This document shows positions 52,247 through 61,459 of a stretch of DNA of 64,000 nt, piece after piece. Within the stretch, counting starts at the first letter, position 1. Each line of letters opens with the position of its first letter. Under the pieces are notes generated by a model. The model had not been told where the DNA came from, ran no database searches, and saw only the letters and a list, made by a program, of their open reading frames with translations. The position numbers and the translations under genes are program-made. This DNA is from Nitrospira_E sp052156535 (GTDB lineage Bacteria > Nitrospirota > Nitrospiria > Nitrospirales > UBA8639): assembly GCF_052156535.1 (NCBI RefSeq), contig NZ_JBQKUP010000034.1, positions 124,001 to 188,000 on the forward strand, in the 5' to 3' direction.

Positions 52247-53221
52247 ATGTCTGGATCTGAACACGAGCAGATAGCAAGGCTTCGAGCCTTTCTGAATCAA
52301 AAGGTGATTGGACAAGAGGGTCTTACCCTCAGGCTGTTGATTGCCTTGATGGCTGATGGACACCTTCTTGTTGAAGGTGCGCCAGGTTTAGCCAAAACTA
52401 CCGCTATTAAAGCCTTGGCCTCCGGGATTGAGGCTGATTTTCACCGGATTCAGTTTACCCCGGATTTACTCCCCGCTGATATAACTGGGACTGATATCTA
52501 TCGTCCACACGACGGCTCCTTTCGCTTTCAACCAGGACCGATTTTTCACAATCTTGTCTTGGCCGATGAAATTAATCGGGCCCCCGCTAAGGTGCAGGCC
52601 GCCTTATTAGAGGCTATGGGAGAACATCAGGTGACGATCGGGCGAACCAGTTATCCTTTGCCGGAATTGTTTTTAGTCATGGCCACCCAAAACCCCATTG
52701 AGCAGGAAGGCACGTATCCGTTGCCTGAGGCGCAATTGGATCGTTTCCTACTCTATGTCCGGGTGCAATATCCCGATGTGGAAGGAGAAAGAAAAATTGT
52801 CGAACTTGTTCGTCGACAAGCCAGGGCGATTCCTGGTGAAATCGCGACAGCTCCCACGCCCGTTCCTCAAAAGGTGATTGTGGCGGCTCGACGACAAATG
52901 TGGGATATATATGTTGCGCCTACACTGGAAGAATATATCGTCCAATTAGTCATGGCCACACGTGAGCCTGGACCGTATAGCTCCACGCTGAAGAGATGGA
53001 TCCGGTTTGGAGCCAGCCCCCGGGCAACCATTGGAATGGAGCGTTGTGCCAGAGCACATGCCTGGTTGGAAGGACGCGATTACGTTTCCCCGGAAGACAT
53101 ACAAGCCGTCGCCCATGATGTTTTGCGCCACCGGATCTTACTGACCTTTGAAGCGGAAGCGGAGGGGATCAGGACCGATCAGGTGATCTCAGAAATTTTG
53201 AATCATGTGGCCGTTCCGTAA
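52247..53221 (+). CDS. MoxR-family AAA+ ATPase
   Basis: A 324-residue MoxR protein. Walker A is GAPGLAKTTAIKALA, Walker B is LVLADEINRAPAKVQAALLE, and the characteristic FLVMATQNPIEQEGTYPLPEAQ carries sensor 1; an arginine finger and the C-terminal lid follow (RHRILLTFEAEAEG). MoxR ATPases work as chaperones with von Willebrand proteins, here encoded next to it. It overlaps the DUF58 gene by 17 bases. Confidence 0.93.
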   Translation: MSGSEHEQIARLRAFLNQKVIGQEGLTLRLLIALMADGHLLVEGAPGLAKTTAIKALASGIEADFHRIQFTPDLLPADITGTDIYRPHDGSFRFQPGPIFHNLVLADEINRAPAKVQAALLEAMGEHQVTIGRTSYPLPELFLVMATQNPIEQEGTYPLPEAQLDRFLLYVRVQYPDVEGERKIVELVRRQARAIPGEIATAPTPVPQKVIVAARRQMWDIYVAPTLEEYIVQLVMATREPGPYSSTLKRWIRFGASPRATIGMERCARAHAWLEGRDYVSPEDIQAVAHDVLRHRILLTFEAEAEGIRTDQVISEILNHVAVP

Positions 53222-54212
53222 ACAGACAGCACCAACCGAAATCCGGCCGAACCGTCCTACAGGATCTCAGGGGGTAGAAGTTCGGCTTGCGGATCTCATT
53301 AATATGCGTCACCAGACAGGGGTATTGGGAATCAAGACCAGGAAGCGGGTTCATACCCTTTTGGCTGGAGGAGAGCGATCCCCGTTTAAAGGCAGAGGCA
53401 TGGATTTTGAGGAATCCCGCCGGTATCAACCGGGCGATGATGTCCGACTCATGGATTGGCGGGTGATGGCCAGAACTCATGAACCCTACCTCAAGATCTT
53501 TCGGGAAGAACGGGAGCGACCCGTCTTCATCGTAGTGGATAATAGAAAGGGAATGCGATTCGGGACGAAGGTGGCCTTTAAGTCAGTCATTGCCGCCCAT
53601 GCGGCGGCATTATTGGGATGGGCCTCGCAAGAACGAGGAGACCGGGTTGGGGGGGTGGTTTTTTCAGATGTGGACCATGTGGAACTTCGACCCAGGGGAG
53701 GAAGAGCCGGAGTGCTCCACCTTCTCAATATCCTGGCTCAAGATCGTTCCCACAGGTCACAGATGATTGAACGCCAGAGTCCCATTACCTCACCTCTTCA
53801 GTTGGCATTAAATCGAGTCCAGGCAACTGCGAAGCCCGGAAGCCTCATTTTTCTCTTGAGTGATTTTCGCAATTGGGACCAGCAGGCCAAACAGACCCTT
53901 ATCCGATTGGGCGGACACCAGGATGTGGTCGCGATCTTCCTGTATGACCAATTGGAACAGAAGCCCCCACCTGCCGGCCAATATCCTGTGACGGACGGTA
54001 CACGCATGGGAATTTTTAATACAGGATCTGCAAACACAATCCAATCCTATTCAGCGTACTTTAGGGAACGTTATGAAGATGTCCGGACTCTGTGCCTGAC
54101 CCGTGGAATCGGATTCATTCCATTGGGAACCCACGACGATATTCTTTTCCAATTGCGGGGTGGGTTACAGGATCTCGGGCATCGACGAAGCGCACATCAC
54201 AGTATGGCATGA
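53205..54212 (+). CDS. DUF58 domain protein (MoxR partner)
   Basis: A 335-residue protein. The DUF58 core reads RGMDFEESRRYQPGDDVRLM, DWRVMARTHEPYLKIFREER and FIVVDNRKGMRFGTK, a von Willebrand-like fold with a partly altered metal site (DNRKGM instead of DxSxS). No transmembrane segment is seen, unlike many DUF58 proteins that carry two. Such proteins act with MoxR in the Bat system. It lies between MoxR and the DUF4381 gene. Confidence 0.9.
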   Translation: MWPFRKQTAPTEIRPNRPTGSQGVEVRLADLINMRHQTGVLGIKTRKRVHTLLAGGERSPFKGRGMDFEESRRYQPGDDVRLMDWRVMARTHEPYLKIFREERERPVFIVVDNRKGMRFGTKVAFKSVIAAHAAALLGWASQERGDRVGGVVFSDVDHVELRPRGGRAGVLHLLNILAQDRSHRSQMIERQSPITSPLQLALNRVQATAKPGSLIFLLSDFRNWDQQAKQTLIRLGGHQDVVAIFLYDQLEQKPPPAGQYPVTDGTRMGIFNTGSANTIQSYSAYFRERYEDVRTLCLTRGIGFIPLGTHDDILFQLRGGLQDLGHRRSAHHSMA

Positions 54213-54227
54213 CGGGAATGGGCTAAC

Positions 54228-54725
54228 ATGCCGACATCAAGTTCTCCCTTACAAGAGCTTCGGGATGTGCATCTGCCAGACCCGGTTTCTCTGTGGCCTC
54301 CGGCTCCTGGTTGGTGGATCACTTTCGGGTTGGTCATGATGGGAGTCATGGTGTTCCTCTGGATTTTGAGGAATCGACGTCGGAAACAGTCCTGTCGACT
54401 TGCGATGAATGAACTGACTGCGATTAAACAGCATTATGATACCCATCGAGATGATCAATGGCTGGTTCAACGGCTTTCAGCCATGATCCGCCGCTATGCC
54501 ATAGCTACTTTCCCTCGATCCGAGGTCGCAGGGTTAGTAGGAATCTCCTGGCTGAAGTTTTTAGACCGGTCGGGTCGAACCAACCAATTCACTGAAGGGG
54601 TTGGCCATCTGTTAAGTTCAGGGCCCTACCAGCAGCAGGCAACCGTATCGGCTGCTGAACTGGTGACCTTGGTCGAACACTGGATTCGGCAGGTGTCTCC
54701 ACCCACAGGGAAAGACACGGCATGA
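54228..54725 (+). CDS. DUF4381-type membrane protein
   Basis: A 165-residue protein with an N-terminal stretch SPLQELRDVHLPDPVSLWPP, typical of DUF4381, one transmembrane helix (WWITFGLVMMGVMVFLWIL) followed by RNRRRKQ, and a cytoplasmic helical domain. DUF4381 genes sit between DUF58 and BatA in many Bat operons. It overlaps the BatA gene by 4 bases (ATGA), so the two are coupled. Confidence 0.85.
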   Translation: MPTSSSPLQELRDVHLPDPVSLWPPAPGWWITFGLVMMGVMVFLWILRNRRRKQSCRLAMNELTAIKQHYDTHRDDQWLVQRLSAMIRRYAIATFPRSEVAGLVGISWLKFLDRSGRTNQFTEGVGHLLSSGPYQQQATVSAAELVTLVEHWIRQVSPPTGKDTA

Positions 54726-55777
54726 TCACGTTGGCCTGGCCGTGGGTGTTGGCACTTGTTCTGTGTCCCTGGCTGGTGCGTCGTTGGGCTACCCCTGTCT
54801 CCAATTCATCCGGCCGGGCTATGAAGTTGCCGCATTTTGAAGACATTATGGCCCTTCAGTCCAACCAGTTGATTGGGGCGACTCGTTCAAGGCACTCAAC
54901 ACTGTTTTGGGTTGGAATACTCATTTGGGCCGCTCTCCTCCTTGCGGCTGCCCGTCCACAGTGGAGTGGCGAACCAGTTGGATTACCAACCAGTGGACGT
55001 GATCTGATGCTGGCCGTCGATGTCTCCGGCAGCATGAAGATTCCGGATTTTTCAGTAAAAGGACAGGAAGTCAACCGTTTAGAGGTGGTGAAAACCGCAG
55101 CCGGGGAGTTCATCGCTGGTCGAACCGGCGATCGTATAGGGCTGATTATATTTGGTTCCCAAGCCTACGTGCAGACACCTTTGACATTTGATCGAGACAC
55201 AGTCAAGACCATGTTGACGGAAACAGAAATTGGCTTGGCGGGACAGGAAACCGCCATTGGCGATGCGATCGGCCTTGCTGTGAAACGGCTCAGAGAACAA
55301 CCCGCAGGAAGCCGGGTTTTAGTGCTATTAACTGATGGGGCCAATACGGCGGGAGAAGTCTCGCCCACACAAGCGGCGGCTTTGGCTGAGGAACAAGGTA
55401 TTCGAATCTATGCTATCGGAGTTGGCGCGGATCGAATGGAGATTGAATCATTTTTCGGCACACAGACGGTGAATCCTTCCCGCGATTTGGATGAAGATAC
55501 CCTTCGCCATCTTGCGCAACGTACGGGAGGGTTGTACCTGCGTGCCAAGGACACCGAGGGACTCATGAGGGTGTATAAAGAATTAGATCGTCTGGAGCCG
55601 GCGGCCACTGAATCGGAACTGTTTCGACCGACGATCGAATTATATATATGGCCATTAGGATTTGCGTTGGTCCTCTCCTGTTTAATGGCCATGTCTTTCA
55701 TCTGGAAAAGGGAATGGGGTCTCCGATCGAGTTGGAAGTCGGAAGCGATCACTGCACAAGCAGGGGCCGGACGATAA
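54722..55777 (+). CDS. BatA-like von Willebrand (VWA) membrane protein
   Basis: A 351-residue protein with helices near the N-terminus (WVLALVLCPWLV and LFWVGILIWAALLLAAARP) and one at the end (WPLGFALVLSCLMAMSFIW). Between them is a VWA domain with an intact MIDAS: DVSGSMK, a threonine in TPLTFD and LLTDGANTAG. Metal-dependent protein binding at the periplasmic side is expected. It belongs with the MoxR ATPase and BatB/BatD in the aerotolerance-type Bat system. Confidence 0.92.
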   Translation: MITLAWPWVLALVLCPWLVRRWATPVSNSSGRAMKLPHFEDIMALQSNQLIGATRSRHSTLFWVGILIWAALLLAAARPQWSGEPVGLPTSGRDLMLAVDVSGSMKIPDFSVKGQEVNRLEVVKTAAGEFIAGRTGDRIGLIIFGSQAYVQTPLTFDRDTVKTMLTETEIGLAGQETAIGDAIGLAVKRLREQPAGSRVLVLLTDGANTAGEVSPTQAAALAEEQGIRIYAIGVGADRMEIESFFGTQTVNPSRDLDEDTLRHLAQRTGGLYLRAKDTEGLMRVYKELDRLEPAATESELFRPTIELYIWPLGFALVLSCLMAMSFIWKREWGLRSSWKSEAITAQAGAGR

Positions 55778-55778
55778 G

Positions 55779-57680
55779 ATGTCAATGTTTCATTTTCTAC
55801 GACCGGAATGGCTATGGGGATTACTTCCCTTATTCGGACTCTTTCTACTAATAGCCAGGAAGGGGGCAACGGGTCAGATATGGGAGTCTGTATGTGATGC
55901 CCATCTCCTCCCGCATTTGTTGGTGGGAACCGAGGAAGCGACGCGGCGCCTACCTCTCGTGCTTCTCGGATCTGGTTGGATTGTGGCGGTCTGTGCACTG
56001 GCCGGGCCGGTCTGGTCTCAATTACCCCAGCCCGTGTTCCGAGCGGAATCGGCGTTGGTGATGGTCCTGGATTTATCCCGTTCAATGGATGTTCAGGATG
56101 TGGCTCCTTCACGGTTGACGCGAGCCAAACATAAGATTCTAGACATGCTTAAGGCGCGGAAAGAAGGACAAACCGCTCTTGTGGTCTATGCCGGTGAATC
56201 ATTCGTCGTCTCGCCATTAACCAATGATGCCAACACCATCGTGACCCTTGTGCAATCTCTCGAGACGGAACTCATGCCGGTCCAGGGTAGTCGTACTGAT
56301 CTCGCTTTGCAGAAGGCCCATGAACTCCTGCAGCAGGTCGGACAGGCAAGCGGAGATGTGCTATTGCTAACGGACGGCGAGGGAGATCCTGCCACATTGA
56401 AGGTGGTAGACAAGTTACGCAGTCTGGGGGTGCGTCTGTCTGTACTTGGTGTTGGGACCGTCGATGGGGCTCCTATTCCGGAGACAGGGGGATTCCTCAA
56501 AGATCAGGACGGAGCGGTGGTGATTCCCACGTTAGATATTCCTTCCCTTCAAGCCCTTGCTCAAGCGGGTGGTGGTTATTATGCCACGGTGACGGCTGAC
56601 GACCAGGATATCAATCGGGTCTTTCCTTCCGTTGTGCCCAGGAGGGGGCTATCCTCTTCAACATCTGAACAGCGAACCACCGACCTGTGGCGAGAGGAAG
56701 GACCCTGGCTCGTCCTGCTACTTCTGGTTTTGGCGTTACCCGCATTTCGACCGGGATGGTTAGGAATCCTGCTGGCCTTCCTGCTTATTCCTCAGGTAAG
56801 CGAGGCCTTTTCCTGGGACAATCTCTGGGTTCGTCCCGATCAACAGGGTATTCAGGCATTAGAGCGTGACGCTCCGGAAGAAGCGGCAGCCTTGTTTCAA
56901 GACCCAGGCTGGCAGGGCATAGCCCATTATCGTGCAGGGAAATATCAGGAAGCAGAAGAAGCCTTTTCCATAGTGGACACACCGGAGGGTCATTACAATC
57001 GAGGCAATGCCTTGGCTAATCTCGGTCGCTATGAAGAAGCCCTGGCCTCATACCAAACAGCCCTCACTCAGCAGCCCGATCATGCGGACGCCCAACATAA
57101 TCTAGAAATCATCAAACAACTCTTGGATAAATCATCATCTGCAGAACAGGCAGGAGGGTCACCCCAACAATCGGATGGCTCCTCCCCCAAACAGGGCAAT
57201 AATGGGAATCAGACGGGAGGTGAAGAAGAAAATTCAGAGAATTCTTCAGACCCGACCCATACACAATCCGATTCGAAAACAGGTGACTCTCAAAAAGAGA
57301 ACCCTGAAAAAGACGGGTCAGAGTCGGATTCTGCCCGGACCGCTAATCAGTCGAATGAAGATCAGAAATCTTCTGAAGAAAATATGGATGGAGAGGCGCA
57401 AGGGCCGGATCCTTTGAAAGCCGAACAATCAAAGAAGCCGCGGTCTGCACCAACTACAATGGAAGAAAAGTCGGAAGATCAGGCGGAACATTCAGGTGTA
57501 TCTTCTACGGGGAGTGCGGCCCACTCACCGGAAATACAGAAGTCTGACCAGGTCCTCCAGCAATGGCTTCGCCGTATCCCTGATGATCCCGGAGGATTGT
57601 TACGCCGAAAGTTCCTTTTGGAGCATCAACGGCGTGTAGAGACTGGAGAGTCCACCATTTCTCAAGGAAAGCGCTGGTGA
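55779..57680 (+). CDS. BatB/BatC fusion: VWA domain plus TPR and acidic tail
   Basis: A 633-residue protein. The N-terminal two-helix and VWA half contains the MIDAS DLSRSMDVQDV and LLTDGEGDPATL. Next come a membrane segment (WLVLLLLVLALPAF) and a TPR part (GHYNRGNALANLGRYEEALA), then about 130 residues rich in Ser, Asp, Glu, Gln and Asn, and a short ordered end. The two halves correspond to separate BatB and BatC proteins in other species; here they are one chain. It overlaps the BatD gene by 4 bases (GTGA). Confidence 0.9.
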   Translation: MSMFHFLRPEWLWGLLPLFGLFLLIARKGATGQIWESVCDAHLLPHLLVGTEEATRRLPLVLLGSGWIVAVCALAGPVWSQLPQPVFRAESALVMVLDLSRSMDVQDVAPSRLTRAKHKILDMLKARKEGQTALVVYAGESFVVSPLTNDANTIVTLVQSLETELMPVQGSRTDLALQKAHELLQQVGQASGDVLLLTDGEGDPATLKVVDKLRSLGVRLSVLGVGTVDGAPIPETGGFLKDQDGAVVIPTLDIPSLQALAQAGGGYYATVTADDQDINRVFPSVVPRRGLSSSTSEQRTTDLWREEGPWLVLLLLVLALPAFRPGWLGILLAFLLIPQVSEAFSWDNLWVRPDQQGIQALERDAPEEAAALFQDPGWQGIAHYRAGKYQEAEEAFSIVDTPEGHYNRGNALANLGRYEEALASYQTALTQQPDHADAQHNLEIIKQLLDKSSSAEQAGGSPQQSDGSSPKQGNNGNQTGGEEENSENSSDPTHTQSDSKTGDSQKENPEKDGSESDSARTANQSNEDQKSSEENMDGEAQGPDPLKAEQSKKPRSAPTTMEEKSEDQAEHSGVSSTGSAAHSPEIQKSDQVLQQWLRRIPDDPGGLLRRKFLLEHQRRVETGESTISQGKRW

Positions 57681-59473
57681 GAATTTCGGGATGGATAGGG
57701 GTGATGGTGGTCTGCCTTGTATTTGTGGGGCATGATCATCCTGTCTCGGCCCAATCAGTCAGGGCCTACGTGGATCGGAACCCGGTCATGGCAGATGAGA
57801 CCTTTCAGCTCATCGTGGAGTCGGATCAGGCGTCCTCGGGTGAATCCCCCGAGTGGCATATCTTAGACGCAGACTTCGATGTATTGGGTACGACCCAAAG
57901 TCAACAAACTTCGATCATCAATATGCGAACCACTTCATTGGTCCGATGGATTGCGACGCTTGCGCCAAAGCGAACAGGAGCCGTGACCATTCCTCCTATC
58001 CATGTGGGCGCTCATCAGACCGGCCCCATTCAACTGGAGGTCAATGAGCCGGATCACACTAGAGAGCCTAATGAGAGCCAGGATATTTTTCTCGAAGCAG
58101 ATGTGGACTCACAGGTTCCCTATCTACAGGGGCAAGTCCTTATGACGCTAAGGTTAGTCAGCGCCATTTCTGTGCAGGAAGGCCGTTTAGATGAACCCGA
58201 AATGGATTGGGGAATTGTTGAACGCGTGGGAAAGGACGTCTCGTACGAGTCGACCCGAAACGGGCGACGATATCATATCACCGAACGACGTTATGTCATC
58301 ACACCACAACAAAGCGGGAGGCAGGTGATTCCTCCAATCCTTTTTTCCGGAACGGTTCAGGAAGGTCGAACCCGTGGAACGCTCTTTGAGGAATTATTTG
58401 GCAATCGGCCCGGAAGTCTGGGACGTGATCCTTTCAAAGCCTCACGCCCGATTCACAGGCGAAGTCCGAAAATTGCTATCAACGTTAAAGATTTTCCTTC
58501 AGATCTGAATGGGCGATTTTGGTTGCCGGCCAAAAATCTCACCCTCACGGAAGTATGGTCGGGTGATACCGAAAATCTTCAGATAGGGGATTCTCCAACT
58601 CGAACGATCGTGATGCGTGCGACAGGTCAGCGCGGAGAACAATTGCCTGAAGTGACTGTGCCCCCACAACCCATTGTGAAGATCTATCCCGACAAGGCGA
58701 AAACCCAGACAGATTTTGACGGGAAATGGATTGTGGGGTCCAGGGAGGAAAAATATGTGTTCGTGCCCACGCAGCCGGGTACAGTGACGTTGCCCGCGAT
58801 TCATGTTCCCTGGTGGAACATTGAGACTGACCGGTGGGAAGAAGCCACTCTCCCTGCTAAGGTACTGACGGTTCTCGGCATGCCTCAACCTACGTCCTCA
58901 GGACAGATTCCCATGTCCGTTCCGGATCTGCCTGTTTCTTCAACAGCGAGTGATCGTCAGCAGATGGATGTCCAATTTGGCACCTCTGATAGTGCCAAGC
59001 CGTTACCATGGGCGTGGATTACAGGGGGGTGTTTCACGTTGTGGTTGGTGACCCTGGTGGCCTGGTGGAGGGAACGCCAAAAACGGAATGGACGAGGTCA
59101 AGATATGGCAAAAAGGAATGATGGGAAATTTGAATCGGAGCGAAATGCCATTCAAGGGGTGAGGGCTGCGTGTTTTGAACAGTCAGCGGAAAAAACGCGA
59201 GCCGCACTCTTACAATGGGCTTCCCTCAAGGAAAAAGGGCGTCCCTGTCAAAGCCTGAAATCAGTGGAACGTTTATTGAGTCAGCCGGTTCCTGATCCGG
59301 CAGAAATTTCTGCCGCCATTTGGAACCTTGATCGGACCTTGTACACGACCACGGCAGAAAAACAGAACTGGGACGGGCGGCAGTTTTGGGAGACAGTCAA
59401 GCCGGCCATAACAGCCAAGCCACCGAACTCTCACAAAGATGTCAAAGAGTTGCCCCCCTTGTATCTCCATTAA
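57677..59473 (+). CDS. BatD-like protein
   Basis: A 598-residue protein. The GTG start gives a signal peptide (GVMVVCLVFVGHDHPVSA) cut near SAQS. The large periplasmic part repeats beta domains of the BatD type (VRAYVDRNPVMADETFQLIV, then VPYLQGQVLMTLRLVSAI). A single transmembrane helix (WITGGCFTLWLVTLVAWW) is followed by a cytoplasmic helical domain. It completes the Bat set. The cytoplasmic end may meet the MoxR ATPase, which is inference. Confidence 0.9.
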   Translation: MRISGWIGVMVVCLVFVGHDHPVSAQSVRAYVDRNPVMADETFQLIVESDQASSGESPEWHILDADFDVLGTTQSQQTSIINMRTTSLVRWIATLAPKRTGAVTIPPIHVGAHQTGPIQLEVNEPDHTREPNESQDIFLEADVDSQVPYLQGQVLMTLRLVSAISVQEGRLDEPEMDWGIVERVGKDVSYESTRNGRRYHITERRYVITPQQSGRQVIPPILFSGTVQEGRTRGTLFEELFGNRPGSLGRDPFKASRPIHRRSPKIAINVKDFPSDLNGRFWLPAKNLTLTEVWSGDTENLQIGDSPTRTIVMRATGQRGEQLPEVTVPPQPIVKIYPDKAKTQTDFDGKWIVGSREEKYVFVPTQPGTVTLPAIHVPWWNIETDRWEEATLPAKVLTVLGMPQPTSSGQIPMSVPDLPVSSTASDRQQMDVQFGTSDSAKPLPWAWITGGCFTLWLVTLVAWWRERQKRNGRGQDMAKRNDGKFESERNAIQGVRAACFEQSAEKTRAALLQWASLKEKGRPCQSLKSVERLLSQPVPDPAEISAAIWNLDRTLYTTTAEKQNWDGRQFWETVKPAITAKPPNSHKDVKELPPLYLH

Positions 59474-59560
59474 ATTTAACGGGGGTTGAGTAAATCAGAA
59501 CGCGAGGGCACACAGGTGTAACAGATCACTTCATGAAATTATTGAGATAAAGAGGGTAGC

Positions 59561-60517
59561 ATGGAAATCATGGTTAAAATTGAAAACTTGCGAAAAACAT
59601 TTGGGCCGATTATCGCAGTGGATGGTGTGTCGTTTACCGTAGGAAAAGGAGAGGTGCTCGGGTTCTTAGGGCCGAATGGAGCGGGTAAATCTACAACTAT
59701 GAAAATGATCACAGGTTTTCTCACGCCGACCAGCGGCGCCGTACATATTTGCGGGCATAATATTGACGTTCAACCCATCGATGCCAAAAAGCGTATCGGC
59801 TATCTGCCAGAGGGGGCTCCGGCCTATCAGGATATGACTCCAGCCTCGTTTCTTACGTTTATTGGGGAAATGCGAGGATATCGTGGGGCGACGCTTAAGC
59901 GAACGGTTTCGGAAACGGTCGAGAAGGTGAATTTGCAATCGGTGTTGAATCAATCGATTGAAACCTTGTCGAAAGGGTTTAAGCGCCGTGTGGGACTGGC
60001 TCAGGCGATTCTTCATGACCCGGAAATTTTGATTTTAGATGAGCCGACCGATGGATTGGATCCCAATCAAAAGCATGAGGTTCGAACCCTGATTCGAGCC
60101 ATGGCGAAGGAGAAGGCCATCATTCTCTCGACCCATATCTTGGAAGAAGTACATGCACTCTGTACGCGCGCAATGATCATTGCGAAGGGGAAAGTGGTGT
60201 TTGATGGCACACCAGCGGAATTGGAAGGAAAATCTCCTACGCACCATACGGTCCTTGGCACGATAGCCGGCGTGGATCCCATGGTCTTACATCATCACCT
60301 GATGACGGTGAAAGGGGTCAAAAAGATTGAAGAGTTGGGCCGGAACGGTGACTTGGTGCAATTTCGTATTTATCCGGATGACGGAGAGTGGATCCTCCCG
60401 GATATTGGACATTGCGCGCGGGAACAGGGCTGGGAAGTGAGGGAACTCTATCCCGACCGGGGGCAATTGGATGAGGTATTCCGTTTGTTGACGACTCCCA
60501 ATCAGACGATTTCGTAA
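59561..60517 (+). CDS. ABC transporter ATPase (GldA/NatA-like)
   Basis: A 318-residue ABC ATPase. Walker A is GPNGAGKSTTMKMI, the Q-loop GYLPEGAPAY, the signature LSKGFKRRVGLAQAI and Walker B ILILDEPTDGLDPNQ, with the H-loop STHILEE. The C-terminal extension is typical of exporters of the ABC-2 type. An ATG at 59570 is an alternative start. It begins an ABC set with the permease and GldG-like genes, 87 bp after the BatD gene on the same strand. Confidence 0.93.
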   Translation: MEIMVKIENLRKTFGPIIAVDGVSFTVGKGEVLGFLGPNGAGKSTTMKMITGFLTPTSGAVHICGHNIDVQPIDAKKRIGYLPEGAPAYQDMTPASFLTFIGEMRGYRGATLKRTVSETVEKVNLQSVLNQSIETLSKGFKRRVGLAQAILHDPEILILDEPTDGLDPNQKHEVRTLIRAMAKEKAIILSTHILEEVHALCTRAMIIAKGKVVFDGTPAELEGKSPTHHTVLGTIAGVDPMVLHHHLMTVKGVKKIEELGRNGDLVQFRIYPDDGEWILPDIGHCAREQGWEVRELYPDRGQLDEVFRLLTTPNQTIS

Positions 60518-60674
60518 TGGGGCCTGGTTTTAGCAGGATGCAATCTATAAGGCGGGTGGGATGCATCAGCTGACAATCCTCAAACCAAGAAGAACCCATC
60601 TTTATGTGACTCCGATGGACCAATGCCCTGAGAAGAGGTAGCTGAAAGACATTACCGAGAGTGAAGGAGGAATT

Positions 60675-61412
60675 GTGGGACGTATTCGAGTAATTTTTCA
60701 ACGGGAATTGGCCGGGTATTTTGCCACGCCGATCGCGGCTGTGTTCATTGTCATATTTTTGTTACTCAGTGGAGCCTTCACGTTTTATCTGGGAAACTAC
60801 TTTGCGCGCGGCCAGGCAGACCTGGTGCCGTTTTTTGATTTTCATCCGTGGCTCTATCTTGTGTTAATCCCTGCGTTGGCAATGCGCTTATGGGCGGAAG
60901 AACGTCGTTCCGGGACGATTGAACTGCTGCTGACCCTGCCAGTCACCATGTGGGAGGCGGTCGCAGGGAAATTTTTGGCCGCATGGTGTTTCACGGGAAT
61001 CGCCTTGGCTCTGACCTTTCCCATGTGGCTCACGGTGAATGTATTGGGGGATCCTGATAATGGCGTCATCCTTGCCAGCTACCTCGGCAGTCTGCTGATG
61101 GCAGGGGGATTTTTAGCCATCGGCTCCTGCATCTCCGCTCTCACCAAAAATCAGGTGATCGCCTTTGTGATCAGTGTTGTCATTTCTTTGGGGTTCATCT
61201 TGAGTGGGTTCCCACTCGTGCTGGAACTTTTCAGCAGTTGGGCACCACAATTTCTGCTGAGTGCCATCAGCTCATTTAGCTTTTTGACGCATTTCCAATC
61301 GATCAGCAAAGGTGTCTTGGATTTGCGCGATATTCTCTTTTTTCTCTCGCTGATTGCCTTTTGGTTGTTTGCGACGGCCACGGTCATTGATATCAAAAAA
61401 GCCGAATCGTAA
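60675..61412 (+). CDS. ABC-2 permease (GldF-like)
   Basis: A 245-residue protein with six hydrophobic segments. It starts with a cytoplasmic amphipathic part IRVIFQRELAGYFATPIAAV and contains the GldF-family signature MRLWAEERRSGTIELLLTLP after the first helix pair. GGAGGA precedes the GTG start. It should form the membrane channel with the GldA-like ATPase; a 157-bp gap separates them. Confidence 0.9.
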   Translation: MGRIRVIFQRELAGYFATPIAAVFIVIFLLLSGAFTFYLGNYFARGQADLVPFFDFHPWLYLVLIPALAMRLWAEERRSGTIELLLTLPVTMWEAVAGKFLAAWCFTGIALALTFPMWLTVNVLGDPDNGVILASYLGSLLMAGGFLAIGSCISALTKNQVIAFVISVVISLGFILSGFPLVLELFSSWAPQFLLSAISSFSFLTHFQSISKGVLDLRDILFFLSLIAFWLFATATVIDIKKAES

Positions 61413-61459
61413 GGGGACGGTTTGAAGGATCCGGTGTGAAACTTTGCAAGTGAGGAGTG